Source: Escallonia rubra
Taxonomy: Eukaryota > Streptophyta > Magnoliopsida > Escalloniales > Escalloniaceae
NCBI GenBank assembly: GCA_033065855.1
Contig: JAVXUO010001116.1
Location: 496,001 to 560,000 of the forward strand
Length of the DNA stretch: 64,000 nucleotides
Direction of reading: 5' to 3'
The notes under the pieces are model-generated. The model worked only from the letters and a program-made list of their open reading frames with translations. It did no database searches and had not been told where the DNA came from. Positions 22,136 to 33,112 of this stretch are shown here, one piece after another (positions within the stretch are counted from its first letter, which is position 1; each line of letters starts with the position of its first letter). A program made the position numbers and the translations under genes.

Positions 22136-25100
22136 CTAACACTCTTCCTCATCATCGTCCTCCTCGACCATACTGCCAGGTTCGATACCTAGCACTTTAT
22201 AATGGTTTCTCTTGTCATGATCAGTCATCTTATTACACAACGCACACTTTCGTAATTTTTTTTGACCCGTTGCTTCTTCAATCGGATTCTTCATACGTAT
22301 TGCACGTTTTCGCCCTTTTGTTTGAGAAATAATTGGATCAAAAATATCGTCGTCCTCCCCTTGCAGCTAGTGCTGTCAATGACTGGCTGTGAAGCTCGAG
22401 TGAATCTACCGGCTGGAATCGCCCGAGTAGTCGGATTGTCCCGACTTTCTGGTAATGCCATCCTAAAATGTGCAATATTAGCCTTATCCCGTGCGGCTGC
22501 TTCAACTTGATACCTGTACTCATCAAATGTTGACGCTGCATCCAATGATACACCGTACATGATGTTACAAAGGTGATTATATCGCAGCGTCTCAGATTGC
22601 TCGAAATCAACTGAAACATTGGGCACGTAAGGAATGTGACCGTGGACTCTATTGGCTTCCTTCGTCCACCGATCCAAGATATACTCTGGAGGGATTTCAC
22701 GAGCATTCTTGGCGCTAAAAAACTCAACGCGTGTCGACAGAGTATACCTTTATGCTCAAATAGTTGACAGTTGCAATTAACAACTCCGGTCTCCATACAC
22801 GCTGCTACGGTAAAATGTCTTCTGTTCTTCGGAGCCGACGAAGAGCACGGATTGGCAAAATTCGTCACATTTGTCAAAGCATAAACCTTGAGATATCTGT
22901 TGCATAGCTCGTGCAACTTTGTCATGCTATATTGATTCGACCTTAGTAGTTCATCTTGAAACTGTCTAAACATTTCCTTGGTATAGACTTGAGCCGCATG
23001 AGCCTCCAAAGGTGAAAAAACTACTATTTGTCTTTCTCTGTAAACTGTAGCTGCGTCGGCTTCTCTCTCAAGGAAAAATTGCCTGTCAAGGGCTTTCTGC
23101 ATCTCTAGTACGAACTCTGTTATACTTGAAGAAGAGCGTACGTACCCATCAAAGAATGCATTCATACCTTCGTTTCTCGAGGTCCTAGTCATTCCGGTGG
23201 CAAATTTGTTTTTGGTGTAGGCACCGATCCACTGTGTCCTGATCTCATACAACGCTTGCAACCATTCATGACTGTGCAAATAGTAGTCATCCATTAACTT
23301 CGCCCACCTCTCCTCGAACACGTCTACCGTCAACGATTTCTTCACACATGTATTAAAGTCACTCTTAAATGTCGGATGGTTTGCATATACATTGTAAAGC
23401 CGTTCGGGATATTTGTTGCTTATGTGCCATGTGCACAGGCCATGGTGAGTATCTGGAAGGACTTTAGCGATTGCATTTTTCATTGCCAGATCTTGGTCGG
23501 TGATGATGGTTTTTTACGGAATACGATACATTGCTTCAAGCCACGTTTCAAATAACCACGTAAATGACTCCTCCGTCTCATCCCTAAGCAGGGCAAAGCC
23601 AAACAAGATTGACTGATAGTGGTGGTTCATCCTGGTGAACGGCGCAAAAGGCATAGAGTACTTATTTGTGCGGTATGTGGTGTCAAACGTCACAACATCG
23701 CCAAAATTTTGGTAAGCAGCTCTAGAACGGGCATCCGACCAAAATATATTAGTAATGCGGTTCTCGTCATCCAGTTGGAGACTATAGAAAAAGCCAGAAT
23801 TTTGACTCTGAAGGCGCCTGAAGATATCAAGTGTAGCTTGAGAATCACTCCTACAGGAAGACTCTCTCCTCTGAGCACGAAGTTCATTTCGGAGGTCTAC
23901 TTCATTGAAGCTCAACTTGTCAACCCCCCCCAGCCTGGCTTGAGAAAACCCCCATCATTCTAGAAGGTGGAATTTTAGCCTCGGCCATTGTAAATATCAG
24001 TTGTCTGTGTGCCGCGCTTATTTCTCGGTGCTGATGAATTTGACCAATCTTACTAGGGGTCATCAACTGATGGTTATGGCTCAACTCCACTCCCGTCACA
24101 ACCCAATGATTTTCATTTTTCCGGTGTACTGCATACACATGGGCCTTGCAGCCGGTACCCGGAAATGTGTCCCGTTTTCTTTGTCTTGATGGCCCTTCGT
24201 CACTGATCCGAAGGGTTAATTTTACGCTACACCCTCTACTTAGGGGTCAGTTGCACCCAGCACCCTAGGATTTTAAAATTGGCACCCAACACCAAATGAC
24301 GGTCAAAATGACCTTTGACCAGATGTCCGTTAATTTTTTGGGGGCAAAATGGTCTGTTCACCCGTGGAATCCACCTGCCATCCTAGTCAGCTACTATAAA
24401 CACCACGTCATCATTTTCCCTCAACAGCCATAACTCTCTTCCCCCCCCCCCCCCACTCTCACGTTCACTGATTAACCCATTTCCCCAGTTTATCACCATA
24501 GCCAACCACTGCATCCCATCACCACCTGTTACATCCGCAAACCACCACCAATCTCTGCCCTCCCCCTTTACCCCCTAGCATAACCAACCACCATCTCCCC
24601 TCTTCCCACCACTGCCACCCACTACAAATTGGCCCACCAAGTGCCGACCTAGATTTGCAGATCCCCACCACTCCGCTGCAAATCCTGCAGTAGCAATCAA
24701 CTCATTTGATCACCAAATCTGTTGCCGAAGACCACGAGCTAGCATGCTAACCAAGGTCAGCCCCCGAAGAGCCCCATTGGCCTTCGCTGCCATCATCATG
24801 TGCCATTCGTTGACCCATCGCGGTCGCCATCATCGATTAATCACCGGATGAAGACTTTTTTTCTTACAGGCGTGCACTTTCGGCACCGGCAGAGAGACCC
24901 GGCAGTTGAGTGGCGGCAAGGCAGTGTCGAGGTGGTTGACCGGTGAAGAGAAAAAGAGAGACCCAGCACTGGTTACTCAGCTGATGGCCAGTGGTCCATG
25001 GATCCGTCGATAGATGGCGTAGGAGAGGAAAATGCCGTTGCAGGCGTCGGAGGCCGGGGCCGGAGCTTGGGCCGCTGTCGCGTTCTGGGCCTTCGTGTTT

Positions 25101-25660
25101 TACTCGTTAAACTTGAGTTCTTCTTCCCTCTAATGACAGCCACGGTATGAGTCTGTATGTGTGTGGGTGTGCGTGAAGAGGGAAATGACGTGGAGTGCCA
25201 ATTGAGACATGTAAAGCTGACTGTGGTGACATGTAAGCTTTGGTTGGTTGATAAGACCTTTTTGCCCCTAAAATACTAACAGTCGTTTGGTCAACATATA
25301 TTTTGACCGTCATTTGGTGATGGAAGTCAAGATTTTTGAATTGTTTGGTGTTGGGTGCCAATTTTAAAATCCTGGGGTACTGGGTGCAACTGACCCCTAA
25401 GTATAGGGTGTAGCGTAAAATTAACCCTTGATCCGAACAACCGGGGGTACATGCGGTGCTCCTCTATGACACTCAAATAGTCTTCCACAAATTTGATTTG
25501 TATTCGCCCATTTTCTAGTCATCTTAATTCTAATACCGAAACCTATCATTTTCGAATATACTCTATAGTATGCTTCAACTTCGTCCAGTGTTTGAAAAAC
25601 TTGACCCAAGTAAGGTGGATCAGAATCTTCACAAAAATTATTTCCTCCAGTTGCATCCAT
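22136..25660 (-). pseudogene. FAR1/MURA-type transposase of MULE-2, split by an insertion
   Basis: Transposase of the giant element, homologous to the one in MULE-1. It starts at 25660 (MDATGGNNFCEDSDPPYLGQ). The FAR1 zinc-binding domain is interrupted at 25437 by the nested MULE and resumes at 24202 (TGCKAHVYAVHRKNENHW, VELSHNHQLMTPSKIGQIHQ). The catalytic domain shows DVVTFDTTYRTNKYSMPFAP and TIITDQDLAMKNAIAKVLP. The SWIM finger reads NCNCQLFEHKGILCRHALSF near 22750. The C-terminus has a basic stretch and a short Cys/His knuckle (CALCNKMTDHDKRNHY), then an acidic tail ending at 22136. Lesions besides the insertion: a frame slip in the poly-C run at 23923-23930, an in-frame TAA at 23514-23516, and a frame slip in a T run near 22716. 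It cannot make active protein from this copy. Confidence 0.9.
24213..25427. mobile_element. Small MULE-type element nested in the transposase
   Basis: Inverted ends of about 100 bp start GGGTTAATTTTACGCTACAC; the right end is the near-exact complement at 25427. The flanks CTGATCCGAA (24203-24212) and TTGATCCGAA (25428-25437) form a 10 bp target duplication with one transition. The first ten bases of its ends match those of the element at 13295-14673. The interior (24400-25130) is C-rich then mixed. A short minus-to-plus unrelated frame at 25032 encodes about 33 residues with a hydrophobic stretch (AAVAFWAFVFYSL) that may be a captured gene start, but I do not recognise it. No transposase. Confidence 0.9.
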
Positions 25661-25757
25661 ATTTATACTGAAATCTAAAAAATAAAAATTATATCATTTT
25701 CCACAAGTCATAGAATTAAATAAAATATGTATAAAAATTATTTCCTCCAGTTGTGTG

Positions 25758-27054
25758 GAATATTTTGACAGAAAAATTACCGAAATACCCCCGGTGGGCG
25801 GCAAATTACCGAAATGCCCCTGGGGGTTCATTATCACCCTAACGCCCCAAATCAGCTTCAAAATAGCCTTTTAGGTGTTTTACTTAGGTTTCTGGACTAA
25901 AAAGTCATTTGGAAAACCTAAAATTGTAGAATTACCAAAATACCCCTCTCGGGGTGGCAAATTACTGAAATGCCCCATGGCATCGGAAAATCTCAAAAGT
26001 GCTTTGAAATGCTATTTTAAGCTTCCTGAATTCATTCTTGATCTAAAAAGTATATTTCGGGAATTTTCGTCGAAAAATCCCGAATCGGTGTCCGGATCGA
26101 GCGCTTAACAGCCCGTTCGGCCAAAAAAATAGCTAACGACTTCGGAATGGCGCAAAATCTGGGGAAATGGAACTTCCCAACATCCTAGGCTTCTCATAAA
26201 ATTTTCGCGCAAAATTGCGCGTGCTTCATATTTTAAATTACAGTGCAAAGTTACAAGGTTCCCCGTATCAGTTGACCCCTTTCCAGTCTTTGGAAGAATC
26301 TCAGAACAACTTTAAAATAACTTTTTCGGGTGTCTTACACCCTTTCCCGAACTAAAGGCCATCCTGGAAAATTTTGACAGAAAAATTACCGAAATACCCC
26401 CGATGAGCGGCAAATTACCGAAATGCCCCCAGGGATTCATTATCACCCTAACGCCCCTAAATCAGCTTCAACACAACCTTTCAGGTATTTTACTTACATT
26501 TCTGGACTAAAAAGTCGTTTGAAAAACTTAACATTGTAGAATTACCAAAATACCCCTCTTGGGGTGGCAAATTACCGAAATGCCCCCTGGCATCGGAAAA
26601 TCTCAAAAGTACTTTGAAATGATATTTTAAGCTTTCTGAATTCATTCTTGATTTAAAAAGTATTTTTTGGGATTTTTGCCGAAAAATCCCGAACAGGTAT
26701 CCGGATCGAGCGCTTAAAAGCCTGCTCGGCCAAAAAAATAGCTAACAACTTCGGAATGGCGCAAATTCGGGGGAAATGGAACTTCCCAACATCCTAGGGT
26801 TCTCATAAAAGTTTCGCATGAAATCGCGCTTGCTTGATATTTTAAATTACACTACGAAGTTACAAGGTTCCCGTATCAGTTGACCCCTTTCCAGTCATTG
26901 GAAAAATCTGAAATTTTTTCCTGATATAAATCTTTTAAACATAACTAGGGTTTTTTTTTTGTACTTTGGCAAAATCTAGCTCTAGCTATTTTTTATAAAT
27001 TCGTGAAAAATCCAAATTTTGACGCCCTAAAAAATTGCTATTTTGGAATCTATA
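25758..27054. repeat. MULE-2 right inner arm: two LTR-like ~600 bp units
   Basis: Inverted counterpart of 14683-16860, with two units marked by TTTCCAGTC at about 26280 and 26888. The left arm has three, so the arms differ by unit number. Similarity to the chromovirus LTR at 56400-56850 is the same as for the left arm. Confidence 0.8.
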
Positions 27055-27063
27055 AATGTAATA

Positions 27064-28100
27064 CCCTGATTTGTATAAACCTAATTTTGACGCCCTAAAA
27101 AACCGCTCATCCGATCTCCGATTGATCTGATTTTTGTTTCGTTCAATTTGAATTTTCGTTATCTTCGATTTGAGTTTACAATGACTATTTTTGGACTTCG
27201 AATGAATATTCGCTAATAAACGCTAGTTCAATCCCTAATTTCAAACTCTCAAAAACCATGAATTTTAGACTATGGTAAGAACAATTTAAGCATAACACAA
27301 TTTAAACAATCCATTGGTACGAACAATTTGAAATTAACATTGAATTGTAAGAAAATTCAAAATACTTACTTGTTTTAACTTGATATATTTAAAGAAAAAT
27401 CCACCGATCTTCTAGCGGTCTATCCACCGATCTTCTAGCGTAATTTTTGTTTGTTTGTATTGTTGTGGAGATTATGTAGGTGAGATATGGAGTATGAAGA
27501 GAGGTGGTAAAGATGATGGGGAGTAGAAGAAATGGTTCGGGGACAAGGGCTTATAAAGACGGAAAATTCAAAAAAAGAGAAGAAAGAAGACAGAAAAAAG
27601 GACGAGGGGGAACCGCAAAGAGGGGCACGTGGCAGGGGGACCGCAACAATGCGTCACGGATTGGGGGGGGGGATCGCAACACCTTGTTGCGGTTTGGGCA
27701 AGGGGGGACCGTAGGGGGGCCACGTGGCAGGCAGGGAAGGGGGGCTGGGGGGACCGCATGCCACGTGGCAGGCAGGGAAGGGGGACTGGGGGGACCACCC
27801 GCATGCCATATGGCAGGCAGGGAAGTGGGGACTGGGGGGACCGCATGCCACGTGGCAGGTAGGGGAAGGGGGGGGAACCGCAACACTTTGTTGCGGTTTG
27901 GGGTAAAGGACGCTTGGGGGGTGGGGGCCACAAAGGGTTGGAAGAAGAGAAAAAAAAGGCAATGATACCCAACCGCAACACTTTGTTGCGGTTGGCGGGG
28001 GTGGGTGGGTGGGTGGGTGTAAAAAGGCAATGATACCCAACCGTAACAAAGTGTTGCGGTTGGGTGGATATTATCCCCCGGTCGATCCTGATCGGCCCCC
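27064..28100 (-). repeat. MULE-2 right outer TIR
   Basis: Inverted match of 12232-13285. Four CCGCAACACTTTGTTGCGG-type palindromes lie at about 27673, 27876, 27971 and 28039, and the tandem TGCCACGTGGCA G-box units at 27720-27865. The empty site of the nested Pack-MULE (TATTACATT complement) is kept at 27055-27063, just inside this arm. Confidence 0.9.
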
Positions 28101-29218
28101 ATATATATATATATATAGACACACACACACACACACACACTAATATAGGTCAGCCGACCCTAATTTTCTCTACATCTCTGGAAACGACAGAGGCAGAGAA
28201 AAGGCGTGAATAAATGATTTTTCTGGCTAAATTTTTCAGTAAGCTTTAATTGATATACATGATTGTTCTATACACATACATATATATAGGTGGCTATGGA
28301 TATATATGAATGGGTCTCGATTTTGGGAAGAATTGTTAAAGGGGTGGCCGCGGGTGATGGCTGCCGTAGGAGGGATGTTTTTGTGCCTTGTGGTTTGAGG
28401 ATGTGGCAGCCATGCTTACCGAGGGAAAGAGAGACACTAGGGCAGTCAAGGGGCTGCTGTGAGACAGAGGGTAAGCAGCCATCAGAGACTGCTGAATTTA
28501 AAGAGAGAAAATGGTTATAAGGGACTGTGGGTGGTATAGAGAGAGAAACGGTCGCTACCGACATGAACGGTGTGGTTTGGACGAGAAGACAATCCTACTT
28601 CTGTGTGATAGTGGGTGTAGATGTGTTGTGAGTGATCATGTCTGAGTGTGAGAATGGATGAGTGTGTGTGTTTTGTGTGTGGAGCAGAAGAACACCACTG
28701 CCGTGAGGTTAGTGGGTTCAAAGGCAAGTCTGCCGTGAGGCAGTTGGAGGGGTGTGCATGAGTGTGTGATTGTGTGGATTCATGGGTGTGTATGAGAGAG
28801 GGAGAGATATTAAAGATGCAGCCATGGGTATTGTGTGTGTGTGAGTGTGATTTGTGTGTGCTCGTATGTGTTGTGTGCATGCGTTAGTGTGTGCTGTGTG
28901 TGTATATGTGTGAGTGTGTGAAGCTGCCTAGGCAACTATGTGTGTGTGTGTGAGTTATGTGCTCCTGTGTGTGTGTGCGCGTGTACTATGGGTTTGGTGT
29001 GTGTATATAAGTGTGTGTACTATGTGTTTGGTGTGCGGGTGTGTGTATATAAGTGTGTGTGTGTACTGTGTGTTTGGTGTGCGGGTGTGTGTATATAAGT
29101 GTGTGTGTGTGTGTACTGTGTGTTTGATGTGCAGGTGTGTGTATATAAGTGTGAGTGTGTTGAGTGAATAACCTTGTAAATTGTAAGGTTATGAGTGGTC
29201 TACGAGGGAGTTAGACTG
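28101..29218. other. LTR-like flank with GT-rich microsatellite tract
   Basis: No gene. From 28590 to 29170 the sequence is dominated by GTGTGT words with variant ~60 bp units (TGTGTTTGGTGTGCGGGTGT followed by TATATAAGTG) repeated near 28990-29150. The start (GTCAGCCGACCCTAATTTTC, then GACAGAGGCAGAG) and a CACTGCCGTGAGG segment resemble the leader parts of the chromovirus-type LTRs at 41842-44697 and 49109-58113. This is probably the continuation of the LTR interrupted at 12232. Confidence 0.5.
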
Positions 29219-29602
29219 GGTGCAGATAGGGATGGCAAAAAGATCCGCAACCGGCGGACCTCCGACCCGCTCCGATCCGATAGGAGCGGGTTATTTTGAC
29301 TTTGACCGGGTCACGGGGCGGGTATGGTATTTTTTTTTCTGAAATCCGCAGCGGGTTAGGGGCGGGTACGGTATTCTGTCCAACCCGCCCCGGTATCCGA
29401 CCCGCCCCGCGACCCGTGCCCCCTGTATAATTACCATATGTATCATGCAATCTTAGCCGTCCATCCTTTAGTATATATATGTTTGTAAAGAAACCCTAGA
29501 TTCTATCTTCTCAGTCCTCTCTCACTCTCTGCCTCGATCAGTGCCTCTCTCGACTTTCCATTACCACGCCGGCCGCTGCACCTCGTCTCTCCCTCTCTGC
29601 CG

Positions 29603-30707
29603 ATGGATCCACAACCGGCCGCCGCCGCTGCCTCCTGCTTCTTCTCTCCTTCTTATCCCGAATCCAAGGTAGCTATAATCTTCTTTTCATTTCAGTAACA
29701 TGATTCTTGCCTATATTCTTCTTATCATTTCTGTTGAGCATCCATCCAAATTAGGTTATTTTTCTGTTGAATCAAGGGAATTGGGTTCTCTATTTTTTTT
29801 CTTATCATTTCTGTCGAACATCTGTCCAGATAAATCACGTTCTTTTCATCATTTATGTGATTAATCTTGTTTATAATTGATTTTTGAATGATGTGGGTAT
29901 GTAATTTCATAGTTGTACTTCTCTATTTCTTTCTGTGCGTGAAGGGAATTCAATTTCATAGTTGTACTTCTGTTTTTCCTAAAATGGTAAAAGGTTGCTG
30001 TAGTGGATGATGGGCATGAAACACAGGACTCTTGGTTTGAAAGACTTAATCTGAAAATTGATCGTGGGATTGAAAGTCTATGTTATCCAAATCTTACATC
30101 AAATTAGAGATATCCTCAACTAATTGTAGTCAAAGCTTGATGATGAACCATGGACCAATGATGGATTTAATCTTATTGAATTAAAGGAGCCTTGAAAATG
30201 AGAAGGGAAATGCCTCACGAAACAGCACTTCGGATTGCTGTAGTGAATGATAGGACCATGGATTTAGTATGTGAAAGGTTGCTGATAGGCATGAACTAGT
30301 ATTTTTTTTAGATTTTGTTTCTAAATTGGTTTTGAATGATGGGGATGAACTGCTATGAGTTGTGTTTCTCTGTCCCTTTATGTGAATTAAGGGAATTGAT
30401 TTTTTCGTGTAATTGCTTATTGCTCGCAATGTTCTGAGTCTTTTTGGGAAATGAGTTTTTATTGCTTAGGTACTAATGATACTTATACTGGAAAATCATA
30501 TGTGTATAATTGCAGGGAACATAGTCTTGCGTAATTTTCGTATCTTTTAATTAATTCAAGCTTTGCGTAATTTCATTTATTTTAGTGATCAAGTTTTCTT
30601 TGTGTTCAAATGTATATGCAGATAAAATCATGTCTTCCAATGAAATTACGACTTTTCCCATCGCATCATCTCCGGTGCAAACCCCTAGAGCTACATTGGA
30701 GGATTAG
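29603..30707 (+). pseudogene. 5' remnant of hAT transposase gene
   Basis: A short first-exon candidate starts at 29603 (MDPQPAAAAASCFFSPSYPE) and ends at a GTAGCT donor at 29669. A ~950 bp T-rich intron follows, with an acceptor TATATGCAG near 30621. The frame from ATG 30630 reads MSSNEITTFPIASSPVQTP and stops at TAG 30705, continuing in frame as ISHPSTPNASVGVSG. Ser/Thr/Pro-rich starts like this are usual upstream of the BED zinc finger in plant hAT proteins, but the zinc finger and all later domains are missing. Assignment rests mainly on position inside the hAT ends. Confidence 0.5.
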
Positions 30708-30782
30708 ATTTCTCATCCATCAACACCAAATGCAAGCGTGGGAGTCTCTGGACTAGCTTGCTTTGGAATTTTTTTTTATTAC

Positions 30783-33053
30783 TGTTCATAACCTATTCTG
30801 GACCGCACCCCGGGGCCCGCTAAGAGATCCTAGTGGCACGACACGTCACCCATTTGGCGGTCAACATCGCTCAACAAGATTGCTCGGTCAAAGTGCTCCG
30901 CGCCTTAGGCATTCAAACGGCGATCGAAAGTGCATTTCCCCCCCGAGGGGTCGGCCATCCCCCTAAGAAGGGGGTCGGCCACCCACTTTGTAAGGGGGTC
31001 GGCCACCCCCCTAAGAAGGGGGTCGGCCACCCCCCTAAGAAGGGGGTCGGCCACCCACTTTGTAAGGGGGTCGGCCACCCCCCTAAGGAGGGGGTCGGCC
31101 ACCCCAAGGGGGTCGGCCTCCATTTCCCTGCGAAGGGGGGAACTTGACGAGTGGCACTGACTTCGCGCTCCAACAACACTCAGACGTTATCTTCAGTAGC
31201 GCGACGCTCTGTCGCAGGCTCAATCAAAGTGACTGGGCTCCGGCCTTCGCAGCGGGACGGGTTCGCAACCATGAAGCCCTCGTCGGCTCAATCAAAGTGA
31301 CGGGGCTCCGGCCCTCGCGGCGGGACGGGCTCGCAACCATGAAGCCCTCGCCGGCTCAATCAGACTGACGGGGCTCCGGCCCTCACGGCGGGACGGGCTT
31401 GCAACCATGAAGCCCTCGCCGGCTCAATCAAACTCGCGGCGGGACGGGCTCGCAACCATGAAGCCCTCGTCGGCTCAATCAAAGTGACGGGGCTCCGGCC
31501 CTCGCGGCGGGACGGGCTCACAACCATGAAGCCCTCGCCGGCTCAATCAGACTGACGGGGCTCCGGCCCTCACGGCGGGACGGGCTTGCAACCATGAAGC
31601 CCTCACCGGCTCAATCAAACTCGCGGCGGGACGGGCTCACAACCATGAACCCCTCGCCGGCTCAATCAAACTGACGGGGCTCCGGCCCTCGCGGTGGGAC
31701 GGGCTCGCAACCATGAAGCCCTCGCCGGCTCAATCAAACCGACGGGCTCCGGCCCTCGCAGGCACAATCAACCGGGGGCTCCGGCCCTCGCCAGCACAAT
31801 CAACCGACGGGCTCCGGCCCTCGCAGGCACAATCAACCGGGGGCTCCGGCCCTCGCCAGCACAATCAACCGACGGGCTCTGGCCCTCGCGGGCATAATCA
31901 ACCGGAGGCTCCGGCCCTCGCCAGCACAATCAACCGACGGGCTCCGGCCATCGCAGGCATAATCAACCGGGGGCTCCGGCCCTCGCCAGCACAATCAACC
32001 GACGGGCTCCGGCCATCGCAGGCATAATCAACCGGGGGCTCCGGCCCTCGCCAGCACAATCAACCGACGGGCTCTGGCCCTCGCGGGCACAATCAACCGG
32101 GGGCTCCGGCCCTCGCCAGCACAATCAACCGACGGGCTCCGGCCCTCGCGGACACAATCAACCGGAGGCTCCGGCCTTCGCAACAAGGATGGGCTTACAA
32201 CCCTAAGGCCATCGCCGGCACAATCACCCGACGGACTCACGGGGGGCTCCGCTCGTAGTGCTCCGGCACGAGGACCCCTCGTCACGGACCCTAAGCATAG
32301 CATGTGCACTCATGTTATCATTGATCATCGACACCACCAGGGCAATGAACCGCGAGTCACTGCGGGACGGGAGCAGGTCCTCGGAAGGCATCGTGTCCGG
32401 CACGCCTAGCAGTTGGCTGCAGGGGCAACCCTCACCGCTGCCAGGATCTCGGCGCGTCTCTTGACGCATCTCGTGGGATTCAGCAAGGGCTTGGACTGGA
32501 GGCTGGGGCAACGGGCTACTCTGACCATGCTACCGCAGTGTGGTCAGTCTCCTCAGACAGGCAGAGGGACGCTGCAAGGGCAGGGCGGCACGAACCCGGG
32601 GACTGGCAATCCGACGGACAATCAATACTGCGGGACCCTCTACGGCGACGTGTCGCTCCCGGAGGACGACACGTGTCGGCTGATGACACGCGCGCATTTG
32701 TGCCTATATATAGTGGACTTTGGAGCTTATTCAAGGACTTCTCTCTCATTTCAACATTTCACTTTCTCTCTCTAAAGCTCATTCTCTCTGGCTTTCTAGT
32801 GAGAGAAAGACATTTGGATCCCTGACATCGGACTCTTGACGCTGCACCCTTGACACGGACTGTCAACCGCTGGCCCTGTTCGTCGTCACCCTGCCTGCGC
32901 GGTTCTGCCAGCCCTCGCGATCTGTCTGGGGAGCCTTGCTCTCAGCCCTTGCTCCATCCTTGCTGTCTCCCACTTTGCCTACTTGGAAGCCAACGCAGAC
33001 TGCATCCTTTGTGGCACCTCACGTGGCATGCGAACCATCTTTCCTCGGCAACA
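30783..33053 (+). repeat. 5' LTR with minisatellite core
   Basis: In order: a block of GGGGGTCGGCCACCC repeats (about 30940-31130); ~69 bp units with GGCTCCGGCCCTCG and GACGGGCTCGCAACCATGAA (about 31200-31730); shorter 30-60 bp units with AGCACAATCAACCGACGGGC (to about 32180); a TATA box CTATATATAG at 32704 in a conventional U3/R setting; and the end CGGCAACA at 33053. The repeats produce open frames on both strands that are not genes. Confidence 0.9.
32704..32713 (+). promoter_or_regulatory. LTR TATA box
   Basis: CTATATATAG in the 5' LTR, followed about 35-60 bp later by a TC-rich stretch typical of a retrotransposon transcription start. The same motif occurs in the 3' LTR near 40663. Confidence 0.65.
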
Positions 33054-33073
33054 TTTGGCGACTCCGCTGGGGA
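33054..33073 (+). other. Primer-binding site of gag-only element
   Basis: TTTGGCGACTCCGCTGGGGA directly abuts the 5' LTR. Closely similar sites follow the 5' LTR in plant Tat/Ogre-type Ty3/gypsy elements. Confidence 0.75.
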
Positions 33074-33112
33074 GGTGAACATCGTGTTGCAGTCTGCCTC
33101 ACCCGAGCGACC

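Larger units (their letters stand above)
12232..28100 (+). mobile_element. Giant MULE-2: FAR1 transposase, PMD-Ulp1 gene and satellite array
   Basis: A 15.9 kb element with perfectly matching inverted ends: GGGGGCCGATCAGGATCGAC at 12232 and its complement ending at 28100. The outer ~1 kb of each arm matches inverted. Similarity resumes beyond the nested element at 13295-14673 and continues inward to about 16860 on the left and 25758 on the right. Contents: PMD-Ulp1 gene (+, 17027-19821), a ~169 bp tandem array (19820-22015) and a FAR1-type transposase (-, 22136-25660). Flanks are TA-rich; the adjacent nine bases match 8 of 9 (ATACATATA and ATATATATA), compatible with a MULE target duplication inside a (TA)n tract. 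Both genes are inactivated and two smaller elements are nested inside. Confidence 0.9.

Noticed and set aside
28515-29171. Cys/Val-rich and His/Thr-rich frames in GT-rich DNA
   Set aside because: Microsatellite translations on opposite strands.
30833-31179. Frames with repeated VGHPPKKG-type peptides (also at 38775-39182)
   Set aside because: They are translations of the GGGGGTCGGCCACCC minisatellite in the LTR and are present in both LTR copies and both strands.
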